Positions 1 to 7,998 of a stretch of DNA of 64,000 nt are shown here, one piece after another. A program made the translations under genes and the position numbers. The notes beneath the pieces were generated by a model, which saw only the letters and a program-made list of their open reading frames with translations, was not told the DNA's origin and did not search any database. Numbering within the stretch: the stretch's first letter is position 1; each line of letters opens with the position of its first letter. The stretch is from a bacterium. GTDB taxonomy: Bacteria; Myxococcota_A; Bradymonadia; UBA7976; UBA1532. The stretch spans positions 372,001-436,000 of the forward strand of contig JAUHXC010000001.1 in assembly GCA_030427205.1 (NCBI GenBank), written 5' to 3'.

Positions 1-174
1 GATGATGCGCGCCTCGGCGTCGTCCCGCGCGCCGCGGTCGCGGGCCATGACCCCGCCGTCTTCACCGTCGCCGTCGCCGTCGTCGTTATTGCCAGCGGGT
101 ACGCAGCCGACCACCAGGGCAGCCGCCGCGACCAGGAGGGCTCTCCCCAGAGCCCGCTCGTCGATCCGAATCAT
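1..174 (-). CDS. Lipoprotein, N-terminal part (cut by window edge)
   Basis: The first 58 codons of a gene running off the left edge. The N-terminus has a charged n-region, a hydrophobic core and a lipobox ending in VVGC, followed by an Asp/Gly-rich stretch (NNDDGDGDGDGEDGG). This is the pattern of a lipoprotein anchored after signal peptidase II cleavage with a flexible acidic linker. A GGGGAGG ribosome site lies about 9 bases upstream of the ATG, which supports the start. Nothing can be said about the mature domain. It diverges from the phosphopantetheinyl transferase gene, with about 50 bases between the starts. Confidence 0.75.
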   Translation of the reverse strand, partial: MIRIDERALGRALLVAAAALVVGCVPAGNNDDGDGDGEDGGVMARDRGARDDAEARII

Positions 175-227
175 TCTCGACCTCCCCGCGCGCCGCACAC
201 GCGCCCGGCTATCGTACCCCACTCGCA

Positions 228-953
228 ATGGGCGATACTGCCCCCATGCTCGACCCGCCCGCGACCGCCGCGCCGCTCACCGTGCATCACTTCGACCTCG
301 ACGGCGGCCGGGCCGTCGTCGTGCCGGTGCCCGCCCCCGACGCCATCCCAGCCGTCGCCGACTGGCCCATCGACCCCGCCGAGCGGGCCCACGCGGCGAA
401 GTTCGGCCCCCGCCGGCAGAACACCTGGATCGCCGGCCGCATGGCCCTGCGCGAAGCCTGCCGCGCGGTGGGCATCGAGCCGGGGCCCATCCTGCCCGAC
501 GACCGCCGCGCCCCGACGCTGCCCGCCAGCGTCAGCGCCAGCCTGACCCATACCGACCGCTGGGCCGTCGCCTGGGCCGCGCCCGCCGACGGCCGCACCC
601 GGGGCATCGACCTCGAGGATCCGACCCGCGGCGGGCTGCACCTGCAGCGCATGCTGCTGACCGAGCCCGAAGCCGTCGATCTGGCGAGCCGCCCCGCCGC
701 GCGGCAGCAAGCGGAGCTGATCCGCCGCTTCGCGCTCAAAGAGGCGGTCTACAAGGCCATCGACCCCCGCTACCGGCGCTATGTCGACTTCAAGGAGGTC
801 GCGATCTGGCCCGATCCGGCCGACGCCGACGCGGGCACCGCGCGCATCGAGTGGATGCTGGCCGAGGGCGAGGCCCCGCCGAAGGGCATGATCCTGCGCT
901 GGCGCTTGTGGGGCGATGCCGGCTGGCTGTGCACCGCCGAGGCCGCCTGGTGA
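228..953 (+). CDS. 4'-phosphopantetheinyl transferase (EntD/Sfp superfamily)
   Basis: A 241-residue enzyme expected to transfer phosphopantetheine from CoA to the serine of a carrier protein. Visible motifs are SLTHTD (residues 105-110, the SxSHS-like CoA contact), GIDLED (126-131, magnesium ligands) and FALKEAVYKA (168-177, the KEAxYKA signature), in the order and spacing of EntD-type transferases. Length is normal. The start is uncertain: ATG 228 and ATG 246 are both in frame and neither has a clear ribosome site. It sits at the edge of the acyl-carrier-protein operon at 1975-11688 but on the opposite strand, so its likely substrate is that operon's ACP. It overlaps the next gene by a GTGA junction. 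Confidence 0.9.
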   Translation: MGDTAPMLDPPATAAPLTVHHFDLDGGRAVVVPVPAPDAIPAVADWPIDPAERAHAAKFGPRRQNTWIAGRMALREACRAVGIEPGPILPDDRRAPTLPASVSASLTHTDRWAVAWAAPADGRTRGIDLEDPTRGGLHLQRMLLTEPEAVDLASRPAARQQAELIRRFALKEAVYKAIDPRYRRYVDFKEVAIWPDPADADAGTARIEWMLAEGEAPPKGMILRWRLWGDAGWLCTAEAAW

Positions 954-1414
954 GCCGGGTGAGCACGGCCGAGCTGCCGCCGACCGTCGACCTCGACAGC
1001 GTCGCCGACCGCTGGCTGCACCTGCGCGACCCCGAGGGCTTCGACGACGTGGGCTTCCGTCAGTTCGAGTCCGGCTGCCGGCTGTGGCTGGTCTTCGCCC
1101 GCGCCTGCATCGCCGAGAAACTGCGCCTCGACGGCCCACCGACCCGCCGCGGCAGCGTGCAGCCCGACTACCATACGCTGCCGCCGACGCTGTCCCCCGA
1201 TCGGCGCGTCGCGACGCTGCCGGTCTACGGTGAGTGGAACCTGGGCTCGCGGGCAGACTTCGAGAACGCCAGCGCGCATCTCCTGGGGCACTTCATGCCG
1301 TTCGACGTGCGCCTGCGTATGCAGCAGGGCTTCACCGAAGACATCGGCGAAGGTCCGACGACGAGCTGGCGAGAGTTCATCTTCGACATGCAGAGCGTGC
1401 TCCGCTCGCGATGA
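950..1414 (+). CDS. Hypothetical protein coupled to the phosphopantetheinyl transferase
   Basis: A 154-residue protein of no recognised family. The GTG start overlaps the preceding stop as GTGA, which implies translational coupling; a second in-frame GTG nine bases later is possible. The sequence has a compact aromatic region around residues 39-58 (FESGCRLWLVFARACIAEKL), then charged and polar residues, with no signal peptide, membrane segment or known motif. The coupling suggests work with the transferase or its carrier protein, but this is only context. It converges on the next gene, which is on the minus strand. Confidence 0.7.
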   Translation: MSRVSTAELPPTVDLDSVADRWLHLRDPEGFDDVGFRQFESGCRLWLVFARACIAEKLRLDGPPTRRGSVQPDYHTLPPTLSPDRRVATLPVYGEWNLGSRADFENASAHLLGHFMPFDVRLRMQQGFTEDIGEGPTTSWREFIFDMQSVLRSR

Positions 1415-1441
1415 CCCGAGGCGGCGGGCCGCGCAGCCGAT

Positions 1442-1906
1442 TCAGCGGTCGAGGCGCTGGCGGACGGCGTCGATCAGCGCGTCGAGGGTCTCGACGAAGG
1501 GCAGGCCGAAGCGCGCGGCGACGATCTCGACGTTGCCCCGCCGCCAGTAGCCCGCCGGGCAGCAGACGACGACTTTGCCGCCGGCGGCGTGCAGGCCCAG
1601 CTCGAGCAGGCTGATCGGCGCCTTGGTGCTCGGGGCGAGGTAGAGCGCGATGACGTCAGCGCGGTCCAGGGCGTCGAGCTCCCACTCGACCTGCTCGCGG
1701 AACAGCGGGTTGTCGATGGATTGCACCCAGTCGGGGTTCCACGCGTCGCGCCGGGGGTTGAGCACGGTCACCGCGAGGTCGGCGAGCCGGGCGGTCACCG
1801 CCGCCTGCCAGTCTTCGGCGCGGCCCTGCTCGATGGAGCCGGCGAGGAAGACCGCGGGGCCGGGCAGCGTGGCGGGCAATGGGGTCGGGGGCTTGAGCAC
1901 GTGCAT
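1442..1906 (-). CDS. Nucleoside 2-deoxyribosyltransferase-like protein
   Basis: A 154-residue protein with the sequence logic of the nucleoside deoxyribosyltransferase-like fold: FLAGSIEQG near residue 20 (nucleotide-binding loop), RDAWNPDW in the middle, and SLLELGLHAAGGKVVVCCP towards the end, where family members keep a Glu in an LELG-type motif. Members cleave or exchange N-glycosidic bonds of nucleosides, but many of this subgroup have unknown substrates. ATG 1906 was chosen because the open frame upstream of it is low-complexity Arg/Ala-rich. It follows the ten-gene operon after about 70 bases on the same strand and may be co-transcribed. Confidence 0.7.
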   Translation of the reverse strand: MHVLKPPTPLPATLPGPAVFLAGSIEQGRAEDWQAAVTARLADLAVTVLNPRRDAWNPDWVQSIDNPLFREQVEWELDALDRADVIALYLAPSTKAPISLLELGLHAAGGKVVVCCPAGYWRRGNVEIVAARFGLPFVETLDALIDAVRQRLDR

Positions 1907-1974
1907 GGCCGCCACGGTAGCACCGCCCGCGGCGCGCGTCCCACAGGCCGGTTGCTCCACGCCTCGCAGAGCCG

Positions 1975-3402
1975 TCAGCGGTCGGCGCGCTCGAGCTCGA
2001 TGCGCACCCAATGCAGCAGGATGCCGGCGACGTCGGGGTCGAGCGGGCGCTGCGCGGCGGGGGTGACGGTGAGCGCGGCGATCAGCTCGTCGAGGTCGAA
2101 GGGGCGGCGGGTGCCGTCGGAGAAGGCGAAGACCCAGCGCTCGCCGTCGCGGCCGACGCAGCCCGCCCGGCGGCCGTCGCGGCTGATGGCCACGGTGCCG
2201 TCCAGCGGGTCCTCGACGGGGGTGATCCGGCCGTCGAAGAGCAGCCCGCGGGTCTGGCCGCCGTCGGCGAGCGCGGCGACGTGGGCCCCGTCAGGGGAGA
2301 GCACCGGCCGGCCGAGCGCGTGATAGGCCGGGCCCCAGGCGCCGTCGCGCACCAGGTGCAGCGCGTTGGCGCGGCGGGCGGCGATGGCCCAGTGGCCGCC
2401 GGGGATGCGGGTGAGTCGGCCGAGGTCGTCGGCGGTGAGGATCGGCGCGCCGTCGAGCACGAGGGTCCACGGGTGGTGGCGGCCGGTGCTCGTCGAGCGG
2501 GCGGGCTCGCGGGCGCTGTAGGTCGGGCCGCCCGGGTCGAGGCGCAGGTCGACCATGTGCACGGCGGCGTAGAGCGGGCCCGGCGCGCCGTCGAGCCAGG
2601 CCCGCTGGCCGTCGGCGTCGCCGGTGGCGTAGAGCACGCGGCCGTCGGCCAGATGCACCCGGGAGATCACGGCGTGCCCCGGGCTCCAGGCGCCGTCGAG
2701 CACCACGTGCCAGTGGCCGTCGCGGCGGGCGGTGACGGCGACGTGGTGCCGGTCGAGCTGCACGTCGGCCACCTCCGCGAAGCGCCCGTGCTCGGCGCCG
2801 TCGACCAGCACGACCTCGTCTTCACCGCGGCGGCCGAACGCGGCGACGCGGCCGCCGCCGGTCCGGATCTGGCGCACGGCGTCCAGCGGCGGGCCGGGTC
2901 GGTGGTCGACGAAGACCCGCTGGCCTTCGGCGGTGCCGCCCACGTAGATCAAGCGCGCGCCAGCGTAGCGCAGCGGCCCGTAGATTCCGGCGAGCGGCGG
3001 GCCCTCGCCGGCGGCGGTGACCACCCGCCAGCCGGCGGCGTCCCGCGCGGCGTAGGCCGGCTCGCCGTCGGGGTCGATGATCAGCGGGCCGAGGGCCTGC
3101 CAGACCTTGCCGGGGCGGCCGTCGCGCACGACCGCCCAGCCGTCGTCGATCTCGGCGGGGTAGACCGGTCGGCCATTGGCGTCGAAGACCAGGCCGTCGG
3201 CGGCGATACCGTCGAAGATCGGGCCGGCCTGCTCGCCCTGCCAGAGGCGCTGCCCGCAGGCGGTCTCGACGATACGCAGCGGCTGGGTGCGGGCCGGGTC
3301 GTGACCGCGCCAGACGACGGCGGTGCAGCCGCCGAGCAGCGTGCCGAGCAGCGTGCCGAGCACTGTGCTGCCGAGCAGCCCGAGGATCAGGGCGCGATTC
3401 AC
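1975..3402 (-). CDS. Lipoprotein with propeller-like repeats, last gene of the biosynthetic operon
   Basis: A 475-residue predicted lipoprotein. The GTG start overlaps the stop of the dehydratase gene (GTGA). Residues 1-26 form a signal sequence ending in LLGGC. The mature part repeats short beta-rich units of the type VxDGAxGPxYxAxxxxxxSPDG (for example around LDGAWSPGHAV, LDGAPGPLYAA, RDGAWGPAYHA), which resembles a WD40/TolB-like propeller. No catalytic motif is seen. Its place at the end of an acyl-chain operon suggests an envelope role such as binding or transport of the product, which is inference only. Confidence 0.7.
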   Translation of the reverse strand: MNRALILGLLGSTVLGTLLGTLLGGCTAVVWRGHDPARTQPLRIVETACGQRLWQGEQAGPIFDGIAADGLVFDANGRPVYPAEIDDGWAVVRDGRPGKVWQALGPLIIDPDGEPAYAARDAAGWRVVTAAGEGPPLAGIYGPLRYAGARLIYVGGTAEGQRVFVDHRPGPPLDAVRQIRTGGGRVAAFGRRGEDEVVLVDGAEHGRFAEVADVQLDRHHVAVTARRDGHWHVVLDGAWSPGHAVISRVHLADGRVLYATGDADGQRAWLDGAPGPLYAAVHMVDLRLDPGGPTYSAREPARSTSTGRHHPWTLVLDGAPILTADDLGRLTRIPGGHWAIAARRANALHLVRDGAWGPAYHALGRPVLSPDGAHVAALADGGQTRGLLFDGRITPVEDPLDGTVAISRDGRRAGCVGRDGERWVFAFSDGTRRPFDLDELIAALTVTPAAQRPLDPDVAGILLHWVRIELERADR

Positions 3403-3905
3403 GTCTCGACGGTGCCCCGGGCGACGACCCGATCGTCGACCCGGGCCTCGACCCGCCACCCGCGGCGGCCAGCGGCGCAGCTGAGGTCGAGGCGGCTGCC
3501 GGCGAAGACGGGGGCGAGCAGCTTGACGTCGGCCCGATAGCGGGTCAGCGGCGCGATCGGCTCACCCAGGTCGAGCAGCGCGCCGCGGTGGGGCAGCAGG
3601 CGGTGCAGACGGTGGATGGCGCGCAGCGTCTCGCCGATGGCCTCGGCGCCGTGGGCCTCGGCGAGCGCGGCGAGGCGCTGGGCGACCGCGCAGGTCTGCA
3701 GCAGCGCCTCGGTGGTGGCGACGCCGGGCCACAGAGCCAGCGCGGCGAAGTGGCCCTCGAAGATCGGCTCGTTGGCGGTGATCAGCCGCTGCGCGGTCAG
3801 CGCCGGGCGCGCGGGATCCCACTCGACGAGGCGGTCGAGCATGCGCCACGGGCGCGGGGCGGCGAGCAGGCGGGCGATGGCCTCGGCGCCGACGTCGAGC
3901 TGCAT
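3399..3905 (-). CDS. 3-hydroxyacyl-ACP dehydratase, FabZ family
   Basis: A 168-residue hotdog-fold protein. The FabZ active-site region is intact: NEPIFEGHF (residues 45-53) with catalytic His52, then WPG at 59-61 and TEALLQ with Glu66 at the expected helix position. FabZ enzymes dehydrate 3-hydroxyacyl-ACP to trans-2-enoyl-ACP. The ATG overlaps the stop of the upstream acyltransferase gene (TGATG), and the gene's own stop overlaps the next start. This is one of two hotdog proteins in the operon; the other (11239-11688) lacks the catalytic His, so this copy is the better candidate for the real dehydratase. Confidence 0.85.
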   Translation of the reverse strand: MQLDVGAEAIARLLAAPRPWRMLDRLVEWDPARPALTAQRLITANEPIFEGHFAALALWPGVATTEALLQTCAVAQRLAALAEAHGAEAIGETLRAIHRLHRLLPHRGALLDLGEPIAPLTRYRADVKLLAPVFAGSRLDLSCAAGRRGWRVEARVDDRVVARGTVET

Positions 3906-4756
3906 CACGGGGCCCCGGTGGTGTGGGTCAGCGGCAGCCGGCGCAGGTTGAGCCGCATCAGCGCCCGCAGCGCCCGGCCGGGGCCGACGATCTCGAGCCG
4001 GGTCGCGCCGGCGCGCGCGATGCCGCGGCAGGTGGCGGGCCAGTCGACGGGCGCGGTCAAGAGATCGACGAGCGCGGCGCCGATGGCGGCGGGGTCGCTG
4101 AGCGGGCGGTCGTCGAGGCCGCAGAGCACGGGGTGGCGCGGGGCCTTCAAGCGGCCGGCGAGGGCCCGGCGCAGGGGGTCGGCGGCGGCGGCCATCACCG
4201 GGTGGTGCCACGGGCCGTCGGCCACCAGCCGGGTGCCCGGATAGCGGGTGGTCAACGCCAGCAGGGCGCTCTCGGGGCCGGCGAGCACGACCTGGTCGGG
4301 GGTATTCTGCGCCGCCAGCGCCAGCGCGCCGGCCCAGGGCTCGGCGAGCACGGCGCGCAGCGTCTCGTGATCCATGCGGGCGGTGACGAGGCCGCCGGGG
4401 TGCGCGGCGGCGACCCGGGCCATCGCCCGCCCGCGCTCGGCGGCGACGAAGACCGCATCGGCCGGCTCGAGGGCGCCGGCGGCGGCGGCGGCGGTCAGCG
4501 CGCCGAGGGAGTGGCCGCCGAAGACGCAAGGCCCGTCGACCGGCGGCCGGGCGGCGTAGAGCGTCAGGCAGACCGCCACCTGGACCGGCTGGGCCAGCCG
4601 GGTCTCGTCGAGCAGGTCGCCGCGCAGCCAGCGGTCGCCGGGCACGTCGGCGCAGGCCGCGGCGTGGGCCAGCAGCGGCGCCTGCAGGTCGAGGCGGCGC
4701 ACCGCCGCGCGCAGGTCACCGGCGGCCTGCCCGGCGAAGAGGACCGCCGCGCTCAC
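3905..4756 (-). CDS. Malonyl-CoA:ACP transacylase-like acyltransferase (FabD fold)
   Basis: A 283-residue protein with the FabD/AT signature: FAGQ near the N-terminus, GGHSLGALTA (residues 80-89) with nucleophile Ser83, and a His pair in GPWHHPVM (181-188) where the catalytic His of the dyad is expected. Such enzymes load malonyl units from CoA onto an ACP. The residues around Ser83 are canonical. The Arg that normally fixes malonate was not confidently located, so the acyl specificity is open. The GTG start overlaps the upstream stop (GTGA). In the operon it would charge the ACP at 5763-6053. Confidence 0.8.
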   Translation of the reverse strand: MSAAVLFAGQAAGDLRAAVRRLDLQAPLLAHAAACADVPGDRWLRGDLLDETRLAQPVQVAVCLTLYAARPPVDGPCVFGGHSLGALTAAAAAGALEPADAVFVAAERGRAMARVAAAHPGGLVTARMDHETLRAVLAEPWAGALALAAQNTPDQVVLAGPESALLALTTRYPGTRLVADGPWHHPVMAAAADPLRRALAGRLKAPRHPVLCGLDDRPLSDPAAIGAALVDLLTAPVDWPATCRGIARAGATRLEIVGPGRALRALMRLNLRRLPLTHTTGAP

Positions 4757-5763
4757 GCGCCCACCTCGGCCCGGGACGCGTAGCTGTGGCGGTAGGGGTC
4801 GACGTAGATGCTGCGGTTGTCGATGACGGGCGGGCTGACGCTGCGCGCCGGGCGGCCGTCGGCGAGCGTGAAGTCGACCGTCGGGTGGGCCAGCGGCCGC
4901 TCGACGAGGGCCAGGGCCACCTGCCGGGCGAGGGCGGGCGAGGCGCCGCTGTAGAGCACCCGCCCGACCGATTTGCCGTCGAGCAGAACCTCGGCGCCGT
5001 CGGCGATCGGCGGGCCGTCGGCGAGCAGGGTGACGCTGCGCTCGGCCAGACCGGCTGCGCGGCGCGCCTTCAGCGCGTCGGCGCCGGGCCATGGCTTGCG
5101 TCGGCTCAGCCGCCACTGCTGCTGCAGCTCGAGCGGGGTACACCCGGTCACCCCGGCCCGGCGCACGTCGAGGAACCCGTTCTCCAGCGCGCATTGGGCC
5201 AGGGCCGCGTCATCGACGGCCTCGAGGTCGAAGGCCGGCCCGTGCTCGGCCAGGCGGCCCTCGAAGTCGGCCAGCGTCGCCCGCGGCACCAGGAAGGTGT
5301 AGCCGTATTCGCCGGTCTCGCCGATGCGCAGGCAGCGCACGCCGCCCAGCTCGCCGATGCCCAGGTAGGGCACCCCCAGGATGTCGGGGCCGACCACCTC
5401 GCTGGCCAGCTCCCAGGCGAAAGGCCCGTGCAGCGCGATGGCGGCGGCGGCCTCGTCGTGCGCGGTGGCGTCGCAGTCGGCGGGGCGGCGCGCGTCGAGC
5501 CAGGCGCAGAGCGTCTCCCGATCGGGCCCGCGGGCGAAGAGGTAGCGGGTGCGGCCCAGCCGGGCGACGTAGGCGTCGGCGAAGATCCGGCCGTCGTCGT
5601 GCAGCAGCACGCTGTGTTTGATCTGGCCGCGCTGCAGGTTGAGCTCGGCGGGGCAGACCGCGTCGAGCCACGCCTCGGCGTCGGGCCCTTCGAAGCGCAG
5701 GGCGACGCGGTCGGTCTGCCGCTGCAGGCCCACGGCGTGGCGGATGGCGTGATAGCCCTGCAT
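4753..5763 (-). CDS. GcvT-fold aminomethyltransferase-like protein
   Basis: A 336-residue protein resembling the folate-binding GcvT/YgfZ fold. Supporting segments are LLHDDGRIFADAYV (around residues 53-66), GETGEYGYTFLVP (about 148-160), where GcvT has its TGEDGxE-type loop, and a C-terminal barrel with DGKSVGRVLYSG (about 257-268), the usual place of the GxxxGxVTS motif. True GcvT proteins move a methylene group from the H-protein to tetrahydrofolate. Here there are no glycine-cleavage genes, and the protein sits between ACP and acyltransferase genes with overlaps at both ends, so a repurposed one-carbon or folate step in a biosynthetic pathway is inferred. Confidence 0.7.
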   Translation of the reverse strand: MQGYHAIRHAVGLQRQTDRVALRFEGPDAEAWLDAVCPAELNLQRGQIKHSVLLHDDGRIFADAYVARLGRTRYLFARGPDRETLCAWLDARRPADCDATAHDEAAAAIALHGPFAWELASEVVGPDILGVPYLGIGELGGVRCLRIGETGEYGYTFLVPRATLADFEGRLAEHGPAFDLEAVDDAALAQCALENGFLDVRRAGVTGCTPLELQQQWRLSRRKPWPGADALKARRAAGLAERSVTLLADGPPIADGAEVLLDGKSVGRVLYSGASPALARQVALALVERPLAHPTVDFTLADGRPARSVSPPVIDNRSIYVDPYRHSYASRAEVGA

Positions 5764-6053
5764 CAGGCCGCCTCCTGCCGGTCGAGGATGAGGTCGACCA
5801 TGCCGTTGACGGTGCGCAGCGCCCGCCGACCCTCGGCCTCGCCGTCGAGCTTCACCCCAAAGTCGACCTCGAGCATGACCAGCAGCTCGACCGCGTCGAC
5901 CGAGTCGAGGCCCAGCCCGGTGGCGAAGAGCGGGGTGTCGGGGTCGATCTCGTCGGGCTCACGGTCGAGGTCGAGGTCGCGGATCATCACCTCGACGAGC
6001 TGTTCGAGCAGGGCTTCGCGCGCGGCGAGCCGGGCGCGCAGGGCGTCGTTCAC
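5763..6053 (-). CDS. Acyl carrier protein
   Basis: A 96-residue acidic carrier protein. The phosphopantetheine site is in GLGLDSVDAVEL with Ser51 in a DS motif followed by the usual hydrophobic helix. A short N-terminal extension of about 12 residues precedes the first helix. It needs a phosphopantetheinyl transferase, and one is encoded 5 kb away at 228-953. The GTG start overlaps the stop of the ketosynthase gene and the stop overlaps the GcvT-like start (TGATG). Family assignment is firm; the acyl chain carried is unknown. Confidence 0.92.
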   Translation of the reverse strand: MNDALRARLAAREALLEQLVEVMIRDLDLDREPDEIDPDTPLFATGLGLDSVDAVELLVMLEVDFGVKLDGEAEGRRALRTVNGMVDLILDRQEAA

Positions 6054-7993
6054 GGGGCGGCTCCTCGGATGATGACGGCGACGGCCATACCGACCGGGTC
6101 GTCGACGGCGATGATGTGGCGCCCGGGGCGGGCGGCGGCGGCGGCGAGCTGCCACAGCGGGGCCATCGGGGCGCGGGCGCGGCGCGGCGGCAGCGGCTCG
6201 GCGGGGCCGGCCTGGGCTCGCACGTCGGCGAGGGCCTGCGCGAGCCGACCGGGCGGCGCGATGGCCCAGGCGAGCAGCCGCGCGCCGCCCGGGTGACGGT
6301 CGAGGCGCACGGCGGCGCCGCCCTCCACGGCCGCGTCATCGTCGTCGGGCGAGCCCTCGGGCAGCTCGTCGGTGGCGGCGACGAGCATGCCGGCGGTCTG
6401 CGGATCGTGGGTCAACAGCTCGGCGGCGTGCACCAGCGCGAAGAGCCCGCCCGCGGCGCCCGCGGCCATGGTGCTCGTCGGCCCGTGCAGGTCGAAGAGG
6501 CGGGCGCAGGTGCCGGCCCCCGCGTTGAGCACCATCCGGGCGAAGATCGCCGGCGAGAGCGCCGCCAGCCCGCGCTCGAGGCGCCCTTCGAACGCGCGCA
6601 CGACCTGCGGCGACAGGCGCGGCTGCACCACGAAGAGCCCGGTGCTGGGGTCGATCTCGCCGTCGCCGATGGCCCGCTGCACCGCGGCGGCGATGAAGCC
6701 GGTGGCCGGGTCGGTGCGCCGGGCGGGCAGGCCGAGCGCGCGCAGGTCGAGGTCGGCGACCCGGCCATTCGCGCCGGGCATGACCGCGCCCAGGCCCGCG
6801 ATGCGCAGCGACTGCCGGCGCGGCGCCGGGCGCGTCGGCGGCTCGATCTGCGGCCCGGCGATGACCGCGGCGGTGTTCACCCCGCCGAACGCGGCGTTGC
6901 ACGAGACGATGTGGCCCGTCGGATGCGGCCGCGGGCGGTCGCCGGACACCACGTCCCGGGGCGCGTGGGGCCGCGGCCGATGGTGGTTGCGGGTCGGCGG
7001 CACCGTGCCCGCTTCGATCGCGCACAGCGTCGTGACCAGCTCCAGCGCGCCCGCCGCCCCCTGGGTATGGCCCAGGATGCTCTTGGTGGCGCTGATCGGG
7101 ATGGCCTCGGCCCGCGGACCCAGCGCCCGCTGCAGCCCGCGCCACTCCGACGCGTCATTGGCCCGGGTGCCGGTGCCGTGGGCGTTGACGTAGTCGACAT
7201 CGTCCGCCGCGAGGCCCGCGTCGCTCAACGCGGCGCTCAGCGCCCGGGCGAGGCCCTTGCCGGTGGGGTCGGGGGTCGTGGCGTGCCACGCGTCGTTGGC
7301 GGTGCCGTGGCCCAGCAGCGTGCCCCAACGGCGGCCGAAGGCCTGCGTCGGCCCGGCGAGCGCGACGAAGGCGGCGCCCTCACCGAGGGTGGTGCCCTCC
7401 CGCTCGCCGAACGGGCCGCACGGCTCGGCGCACAAGAGCCCCAGGCGGTCGAAGCCGGCGAAGATCTCCAGCGTCAGCAGATCGGCCCCGCCGAGCAGGA
7501 CCACGTCGGCGGCGCCGGCGCGCAGCAGGTCGCGGGCCGGGCCGAGGGCGCTGGTGGACGAGGCGCAGGCGGTGGAGACGGTGAGGACCGGGCCGGTCAG
7601 CTCGAGCGCCGCGGCGACCCGCCGGGCGAGCCGGTGCACCCCGCCTTCGAGGTGGCTGGTGCCGAGCACGAGCCCCACGGTGACGTCGGCGGGCACCGCG
7701 GCGTCGGCCAGGGCCTCGCGGGCGGCGATGACGGTCATGCGCACCGCCGCCGCCGTCGGGGCTTCTTTGTCGGGCGGCTCGCCGGCGGTCGAGCCGAGCG
7801 GGCCGAGCACCGCCGGGGGCACCAGCGCGGCGATGTGGGTCCCGAGGGGCGCGGTGTCGAACCGCCGCACCGGGCCGATGGCGCAGCGGCCCTCGGCGAG
7901 ACCGCGCCACAGCGCCGCGCGCCCCGCCCCGAAGGCGGACACCGCGCCGACGCCGATGATGCGCGGGTCGAGCCGGGTGCGGGTCTCGGTCAC
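6050..7993 (-). CDS. Fused ketosynthase / chain-length-factor-like protein
   Basis: A 647-residue protein. Residues 1-390 form a complete beta-ketoacyl-ACP synthase with STACASS (Cys143), NAHGTGT (His272), GHTQGAAG (His309) and CNAAFGGVN near 365-373. After a Pro-rich linker, residues about 396-647 form a second, shorter ketosynthase N-terminal-type domain in which the cysteine region reads GPTSTMAAGAAGG (504-516), so the nucleophile is absent, as in chain-length factors. KS and CLF are usually separate genes; here they share one chain. The second half also lacks the C-terminal KS histidine motifs. Expected role: iterative condensation of malonyl-ACP, with the dead domain shaping chain length. 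The GTG start follows the upstream stop by five bases. Confidence 0.88.
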   Translation of the reverse strand: MTETRTRLDPRIIGVGAVSAFGAGRAALWRGLAEGRCAIGPVRRFDTAPLGTHIAALVPPAVLGPLGSTAGEPPDKEAPTAAAVRMTVIAAREALADAAVPADVTVGLVLGTSHLEGGVHRLARRVAAALELTGPVLTVSTACASSTSALGPARDLLRAGAADVVLLGGADLLTLEIFAGFDRLGLLCAEPCGPFGEREGTTLGEGAAFVALAGPTQAFGRRWGTLLGHGTANDAWHATTPDPTGKGLARALSAALSDAGLAADDVDYVNAHGTGTRANDASEWRGLQRALGPRAEAIPISATKSILGHTQGAAGALELVTTLCAIEAGTVPPTRNHHRPRPHAPRDVVSGDRPRPHPTGHIVSCNAAFGGVNTAAVIAGPQIEPPTRPAPRRQSLRIAGLGAVMPGANGRVADLDLRALGLPARRTDPATGFIAAAVQRAIGDGEIDPSTGLFVVQPRLSPQVVRAFEGRLERGLAALSPAIFARMVLNAGAGTCARLFDLHGPTSTMAAGAAGGLFALVHAAELLTHDPQTAGMLVAATDELPEGSPDDDDAAVEGGAAVRLDRHPGGARLLAWAIAPPGRLAQALADVRAQAGPAEPLPPRRARAPMAPLWQLAAAAARPGRHIIAVDDPVGMAVAVIIRGAAP

Positions 7994-7998
7994 GGCGC

